Virus record (IMG/VR): IMGVR_UViG_3300002835_000732
Location: 1-31,048 of that record
Strand: one strand, 5' to 3'
DNA from: a virus
DNA: 31,048 nt
A model generated the notes under the pieces. That model searched no databases, had not been told where the DNA came from, and saw only the letters and a list, made by a program, of their open reading frames with translations. Both the position numbers and the translations under genes were made by a program. Numbering within the stretch: position 1 is the stretch's first letter; every line of letters begins with the position of its first letter. Shown piece by piece: positions 27,414 through 31,048 of this stretch.

Positions 27414-28311
27414 GAAGCTCGTTAGTCTGATTGCTGGTATCGTCGCCATTTCAACCTTTACTGGTTGTGATAGGGTTGAGCCTGGTTATGTTGGTATCAA
27501 GGTGAATCAGTGGGGTAACCAAAAGGGAGTCAATGATTTTCCGTTGGTTACTGGTGGTGTGTTCTACAATCCACTCACTGAGGATATCTATAAGTTCCCT
27601 ACCTTCATGCAGAATGCTGTGTGGGACCGTGAACGTGGTAGCAAGGAAAGTCCTGGTGATGACAGTGTGACCTTTAATAGTATTGAAGGTGCTGTTGTTA
27701 ATGCTGACATTGCTCTTGCTTATACATTTGTGGCAGAGAAGGTTCCTCAAATCTTTGTTGAATTCCGTCAGTCACCTGATGTTATTACTCACGGATTTAT
27801 GAGGAATGAAGTGAATAACGCATTCAACCGTGTTGCTAGTACCATGAAGGCTAGTGATATCTTTGGTGAAAGGAAACAGTACCTTCTTGACAATGTTAAG
27901 AGTAATCTTAATGTACAACTTGGACCCAAGGGATTTAAGTTTGAATTGATCAGTTTCCATGGTGGTCTCCGTGTTGATCAAAGTGTTCAGACCCGTATCA
28001 ATGCAGTCCTAGAGGCTAGTCAGAAGGCTATTGAGGCTGAAACCAAGGTCCGTCAGAGTAAGGCTGAGGCGGATCAAGTGATTGAAAAGGCTCGTGGTGA
28101 GAAGGAGAGTAACATTGCCAAGGCGGAGGGTGAGGCCCGTAGTATTGCCCTTAAGGCAGAGGCTCAATCCAAGGCTAACTTGGTGTTGGCTCAGTCTCTA
28201 ACTCCGGCACTGGTTCAATATGAAGCGCTTCAGAGGTGGGATGGTAAGTTGCCGGTATATAATGGAGGTGGTGTTGTACCGTTCGTTAACATTGGAAGCA
28301 CCAACCGATAA
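27406..28311 (+). CDS. SPFH/prohibitin-like lipoprotein
   Basis: 301 residues. A signal sequence with a lipobox-like TFTGC (Cys21) predicts lipid attachment. An SPFH (band 7) domain follows, with VEPGYVGIKVNQWG at the start and an AYTFVAEKVPQIFVEF segment, and then a long helical coiled coil of Ala/Glu/Lys repeats (about 205-262: KAEADQVIEKARGEKESNIA). This is the classic stomatin/prohibitin/HflKC layout, which forms membrane rings that regulate proteases such as FtsH or organise membranes. It has CAG-rich glutamine codons compared with the late genes. In a phage it may protect the envelope or control a host protease. Confidence 0.85.
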   Translation: MNKKLVSLIAGIVAISTFTGCDRVEPGYVGIKVNQWGNQKGVNDFPLVTGGVFYNPLTEDIYKFPTFMQNAVWDRERGSKESPGDDSVTFNSIEGAVVNADIALAYTFVAEKVPQIFVEFRQSPDVITHGFMRNEVNNAFNRVASTMKASDIFGERKQYLLDNVKSNLNVQLGPKGFKFELISFHGGLRVDQSVQTRINAVLEASQKAIEAETKVRQSKAEADQVIEKARGEKESNIAKAEGEARSIALKAEAQSKANLVLAQSLTPALVQYEALQRWDGKLPVYNGGGVVPFVNIGSTNR

Positions 28312-28329
28312 GTGGTAGGAAAAGTGGAG

Positions 28330-28361
28330 AAGCCCGTCAGAGAAATCTGGCGGGTTTTTTG
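28330..28361 (+). terminator. Intrinsic terminator after the SPFH gene
   Basis: Stem GCCCGTCAGA / TCTGGCGGGT with wobbles and a GAAA loop, followed by a T-run that runs straight into the next TTGACT box. Confidence 0.85.
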
Positions 28362-28390
28362 TTGACTTTGTTTAAACCACGTGGTAGAGT
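28362..28390 (+). promoter_or_regulatory. Early-type promoter
   Basis: TTGACT, a 17-base spacer ending GTGG, then TAGAGT. It ends 9 bases before the ATG at 28400, and the AAGGAG in between is one of the few Shine-Dalgarno-like sequences in the early class. The position may be off by one base. Confidence 0.72.
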
Positions 28391-28399
28391 TAAGGAGTA

Positions 28400-28717
28400 A
28401 TGAATATCGTAGATTACATTGTAAAGAATTGGGACACTCTTCCTAAGAGCAAGTTTGATGATGACCACATCGTAATTTTCAAGGAAATTGAGAATTGGGA
28501 TGGCGGTTATGGACATCACTCATATGAGGGTGTTGGTGTTGACAAGGATGGTAACGTCACTTGGTGTTACAGCTCTGGTTGTAGCTGTAGTGGCGGTCCC
28601 TCACTTGAGACCAAGAAGGACTTGAAGGTGTTTGTTGTAAATGAGGGAATTGATTTGAATGTAGATCCGTCTACTATTAATTTTAATTCACTTCAGGTTG
28701 AGTTTGATTCTTACTGA
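28400..28717 (+). CDS. Small Cys/Gly-rich protein, unknown
   Basis: 105 residues. A beta-rich N-terminal part (HHSYEGVGVDKDGNVTW) leads to a cluster, CYSSGCSCSGGP (about 57-68), with three or four cysteines close enough to bind zinc or form a metal site. The C-terminal part is acidic. No family is recognised. It is followed 15 bases later by the second RNA ligase gene, probably in the same transcript. Confidence 0.65.
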   Translation: MNIVDYIVKNWDTLPKSKFDDDHIVIFKEIENWDGGYGHHSYEGVGVDKDGNVTWCYSSGCSCSGGPSLETKKDLKVFVVNEGIDLNVDPSTINFNSLQVEFDSY

Positions 28718-28732
28718 TAGAAAGGATAAAAA

Positions 28733-29752
28733 ATGAATACTGATCGTAAATTGGCTAGTGTTGTTAAGATTGCTGACATTCAACCAATTCCCGGTGCTGA
28801 TGCCATTATGGTGGCTAAGGTAAAGGGGTGGAATGTAGTTGTGAAAGTTAATGAATACAAGGTGGGTGATTTGGCTGTTTATTATGAAATTGACAGCTTT
28901 TTGCCTATTCGTCCTCAATTTGAATTTCTGCGCAAGAGTAGTTACAAGCGTATGGGTTCTAGTGAGGGATTTCGTCTCAAGACCATTAGGTTGCGTGGAC
29001 AAATTAGTCAAGGTCTATTGACTCCAATTCCAGAGGGTATTAGTAATCCAAGGGAAGGTGATGATTTGACTGAAGCTCTTGATATTGTCAAGTATGAACC
29101 TCCTATTCCTGCTCAATTGGCTGGTAAGATCAAAGGAACATTTCCTAGTTTTATCCCAAAGACTGATGAAATTCGTATTCAGAACTTTGAGAGTGAAGTT
29201 GGATTTAGTCCAGTTGGTGAACGTGCTTATGTGACTGAAAAGTTGGATGGTACTAGTTTCACTTGTTACTTCAATAACGGTGTATTTGGAGTTTGTGGAC
29301 GTAATTGGGAATTGAGTGAGACTAGTGACAATAGTCTATGGCGTATGGCTAATGTTCTTCAATTGAAGGAAAAGATGACTAAACACGGCAAGAATATTGC
29401 TTTACAGGGAGAACTAGTTGGTGCTGGTATCAATGGTAATTTGTATGGATTGAGTGACCACAAGTTGTATTTCTTTACTGGTTATGACATTGATAAGGGT
29501 CGCCGTATGTTCTTTGATGAACTTGAGTGGGTATTGTTTGGTTTGCAATTGCAAATGGTACCATTGCTTGAGAAGTATGGATTTGTGATTCCAAATGAAA
29601 GTAATATTGTTGACTATATGTTGAAATATGCTGAAGGTAAGAGTGTATTGAACATGGAAGTTGATAGGGAAGGTGTGGTTGTACGTGGTCTTGAGAGAGA
29701 ATTTAGTTTCAAGGCTATTAGCAATACATATCTTCTTGGAAGTAAGGACTGA
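28733..29752 (+). CDS. RNA ligase, DraRnl/Rnl5-like
   Basis: 339 residues, close to the 342 of Deinococcus DraRnl. An N-terminal OB-fold module (about 5-100: IADIQPIPGADAIMVAKVKG, VVVKVNEYKVGDLAVYYEID) precedes the ligase domain. Motif I is TEKLDGTS with the AMP-acceptor Lys170. Later come GRNWELSE, ALQGELVG, FFTGYDI, motif IV REGVVVRG and motif V FKAISNTYLL. DraRnl-type ligases seal nicks in RNA, preferring ribonucleotides at the 3'-OH side. This is the second RNA ligase in the window and belongs to a different family from the one at 18738. AAAGGA precedes the ATG. Confidence 0.9.
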   Translation: MNTDRKLASVVKIADIQPIPGADAIMVAKVKGWNVVVKVNEYKVGDLAVYYEIDSFLPIRPQFEFLRKSSYKRMGSSEGFRLKTIRLRGQISQGLLTPIPEGISNPREGDDLTEALDIVKYEPPIPAQLAGKIKGTFPSFIPKTDEIRIQNFESEVGFSPVGERAYVTEKLDGTSFTCYFNNGVFGVCGRNWELSETSDNSLWRMANVLQLKEKMTKHGKNIALQGELVGAGINGNLYGLSDHKLYFFTGYDIDKGRRMFFDELEWVLFGLQLQMVPLLEKYGFVIPNESNIVDYMLKYAEGKSVLNMEVDREGVVVRGLEREFSFKAISNTYLLGSKD

Positions 29753-29756
29753 TTAA

Positions 29757-29790
29757 AAGGGAGGTATGTAATAGTACCTCCCTTATTTTT
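29757..29790 (+). terminator. Intrinsic terminator
   Basis: A perfect 10-bp stem, AAGGGAGGTA / TACCTCCCTT, is followed by a T-rich tract. It ends directly before the ATG at 29792, leaving that gene without an obvious separate promoter. Confidence 0.88.
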
Positions 29791-29791
29791 T

Positions 29792-30028
29792 ATGAAAAAG
29801 TATAGTATTAAGACAAATGATATTGGTATGTGTATGAGTGTGGGTTGTGATTTTTATCAGACTTGCACCAATAACAGTGTAAATATATTTTACAAGACCA
29901 AACATAAGTTTGAACCATTTCTTGACGGTACAGTATGTTTGAGTTACAGTAGTGGAAAGAATACAAAGGATTATGCGGATAATTGTTATCCTAATGTATT
30001 GAAGAAGATTTATGAATGTCACTCTTGA
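29792..30028 (+). CDS. Small Cys-rich protein, unknown
   Basis: 78 residues with six cysteines (MCMSVGCDFYQTC near 13-25, then VC, NC and the last at EC). This suggests a metal site or disulfide-rich fold. No signal peptide. The ATG lies immediately after the terminator T-tract, so it may rely on read-through. No family is recognised, and the call is less certain than its neighbours. Confidence 0.5.
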   Translation: MKKYSIKTNDIGMCMSVGCDFYQTCTNNSVNIFYKTKHKFEPFLDGTVCLSYSSGKNTKDYADNCYPNVLKKIYECHS

Positions 30029-30722
30029 TATAAAATTTGAGTATAATGTTCCTATGAAACTAGAAAAAATCCCGTTAAATAAATTTCTAAGTCATTTGAC
30101 AAATATTTCTCCGTTGGAATATTTGATTGAATTATTACCTAAGTGTACTGAAAATGGTCCGTGGATTGCTGGTGGGTGTTTGCATAGAACCTATCGTAAG
30201 TTACCATTAACAAATGCGGATATAGATGTATTCTTTAAAAACAAAGAACAATTTGAACAGTTTGTATCCGCAATCAGTTTGACCAGTCTTTTTTCTGGTT
30301 ATACGATTGAATCTACCATATACAGTGAATGGCATTGTACACTTACAATTAAGTATATGGATGTTGATTGGAAGATTCAGTGTGTAACATTCAAATACTT
30401 TGATACTATTGAATCGTTGTTTAAGTCATTTGATATTAATGTGTGTCGTATTGCTTATGACGGTACTAATATTATCTATGAAGATGGTGTATTAAATGAT
30501 ATCAACAGTAACAAGTTGAAGTTTAATGAAGGTAGTATTTACTATCCTAGTGTAACTTTAAAGAGGTTGGTTAAGTATGTTAAGATGGGATATGATATTG
30601 AAGATGTTGACCTTAAAATGTTGACGCATGCTTTTTATAAGTCTAAAAAGAAAGCAATTGATGTTCTTGATCAAGATCTACTTACCAAGAAACCGATTCA
30701 AACCTATGAAGGATTAAAATAA
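30012..30722 (+). CDS. Nucleotidyltransferase-fold protein
   Basis: 236 residues from the ATG at 30012, which overlaps the previous gene by 17 bases; an ATG at 30054 is an alternative start. WIAGGCLHRTYRKLP (51-65), then NADIDVFFKN (68-77), is the GG...DxD signature of the DNA polymerase beta/CCA-adding nucleotidyltransferase fold, with Asp70 and Asp72 as metal ligands. A third acidic residue may be in DVDWKIQCVTFK, where strand 5 would lie. SFDINVCRIAYDG follows. It lacks the long C-terminal domains of CCA-adding enzymes. It could add nucleotides to RNA or to a protein or small molecule. Lying among RNA ligase genes, a role in RNA repair is possible. Confidence 0.74.
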   Translation: MNVTLDIKFEYNVPMKLEKIPLNKFLSHLTNISPLEYLIELLPKCTENGPWIAGGCLHRTYRKLPLTNADIDVFFKNKEQFEQFVSAISLTSLFSGYTIESTIYSEWHCTLTIKYMDVDWKIQCVTFKYFDTIESLFKSFDINVCRIAYDGTNIIYEDGVLNDINSNKLKFNEGSIYYPSVTLKRLVKYVKMGYDIEDVDLKMLTHAFYKSKKKAIDVLDQDLLTKKPIQTYEGLK

Positions 30723-30726
30723 ATCA

Positions 30727-30754
30727 TTGACTTTTTATAACGGTGCGGTATGAT
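30727..30754 (+). promoter_or_regulatory. Early-type promoter, near-leaderless configuration
   Basis: TTGACT, a 16-base spacer ending GCGG, then TATGAT, which ends 7 bases before the ATG at 30762. Confidence 0.75.
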
Positions 30755-30761
30755 GATCTTA

Positions 30762-31048
30762 ATGAATCGTAAGATTATCTGCCGCACCGTTGACATTGCG
30801 ATGGCTCTTTGTCCGTTGAATTTGGAACACCGTTGTAGTCACATTGCTTTTTTGATTCGTTCCGGTAAAATTGTTCATATTGGAACTAATAGTTGCAAGA
30901 GTCATCCTGAAACCTTGAAATATGATTATAAGGATCATCAAAAGGTTGGAATTCATGCGGAATTGAGTGTTTGCATGAAGAGTGGTAAGGAGAATTTGAA
31001 GGATTATGAAATGGTTGTGTTGAGGGTTGACCGCAAGGGAAATCTGGC
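30762..31048 (+). CDS. Cytidine/dCMP deaminase-like protein (3' truncated by window end)
   Basis: The first 95 residues of a gene that runs off the window. IRSGKIVHIGTNSCKSHPE (about 32-50) and VGIHAELSVCMK (about 63-74) resemble zinc-dependent deaminases of the cytidine/deoxycytidylate family, in which the His and Glu of HAE bind zinc and carry the proton. The second zinc motif (PCxxC) would lie beyond the end and cannot be checked. It would convert dCMP or a related base for nucleotide metabolism or modification. The start is set by the promoter 7 bases upstream. Confidence 0.65.
   Translation, partial: MNRKIICRTVDIAMALCPLNLEHRCSHIAFLIRSGKIVHIGTNSCKSHPETLKYDYKDHQKVGIHAELSVCMKSGKENLKDYEMVVLRVDRKGNL

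Noticed and set aside
1-31048. tRNA genes, insertion sequences, integrase or attachment sites
   Set aside because: I saw no cloverleaf with a conserved T-arm, no transposase or integrase motifs and no long terminal inverted repeats, but a tRNA scan was not possible here.

Overview
The window is a contiguous piece of a large tailed-phage genome of the T4-like (myovirus) type. The head genes stand in the T4 order: portal (gp20), several small head/core genes, prohead protease (gp21), scaffold (gp22), major capsid protein (gp23). The DNA is AT-rich, genes are tightly packed, and no tRNA, rRNA, insertion sequence or CRISPR array was seen. The host cannot be fixed from sequence alone. Most early genes and many late ones have start codons with no Shine-Dalgarno sequence, and a secreted EF-hand protein of a kind I associate with Planctomycetes/Verrucomicrobia-like bacteria is present, but this is only a hint.

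Layout. 1-8940: head morphogenesis block, with a two-gene minus-strand cassette inserted between gp21 and gp22. 9011-11927: two large late proteins, a putative amidoligase and a protein with a GGGTSWC motif. Both begin with a short peptide ending in the (L/I)-x-E signature recognised by T4 prohead protease. 11959-18646: early-type genes, holding an NAD+ module (NMN adenylyltransferase-Nudix, nicotinamide phosphoribosyltransferase, PRPP synthetase homologue, deoxyribosyltransferase-like protein), a Pth2-type peptidyl-tRNA hydrolase and small zinc or membrane proteins. 18738-19829: Rnl1-type RNA ligase. 19934-22829: a second late cassette of one-gene or two-gene units, each with promoter, gene and terminator, ending in a RelE/ParE-like toxin fold with a capsid-targeting-like N terminus. 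22872-24643: minus-strand EF-hand protein, glycosyltransferase-like protein and FkbM methyltransferase. 24705-31048: early-type genes with kinase plus metallophosphoesterase, an SPFH lipoprotein, a DraRnl/Rnl5-like RNA ligase, a nucleotidyltransferase-fold protein and a truncated deaminase-like gene.

Two promoter classes can be read directly. Early-type promoters are TTGACt-N16/17-TAnnnT, often with GG just before the -10. In five cases the -10 ends exactly 6 nt before ATG (7 nt in a sixth), which predicts leaderless mRNAs, and the TGA stop of the upstream gene is often embedded in the -35 box. The late-type motif is TATTTATA, usually 4-5 nt before ATG, and is found on both strands.

Working model (inference). 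Late genes make a capsid filled with co-packaged, protease-trimmed effector proteins, including a RelE-like toxin and an amidoligase. Early genes refill NAD+ and repair cleaved RNA, which would oppose NAD-depleting and tRNA-cutting defences.
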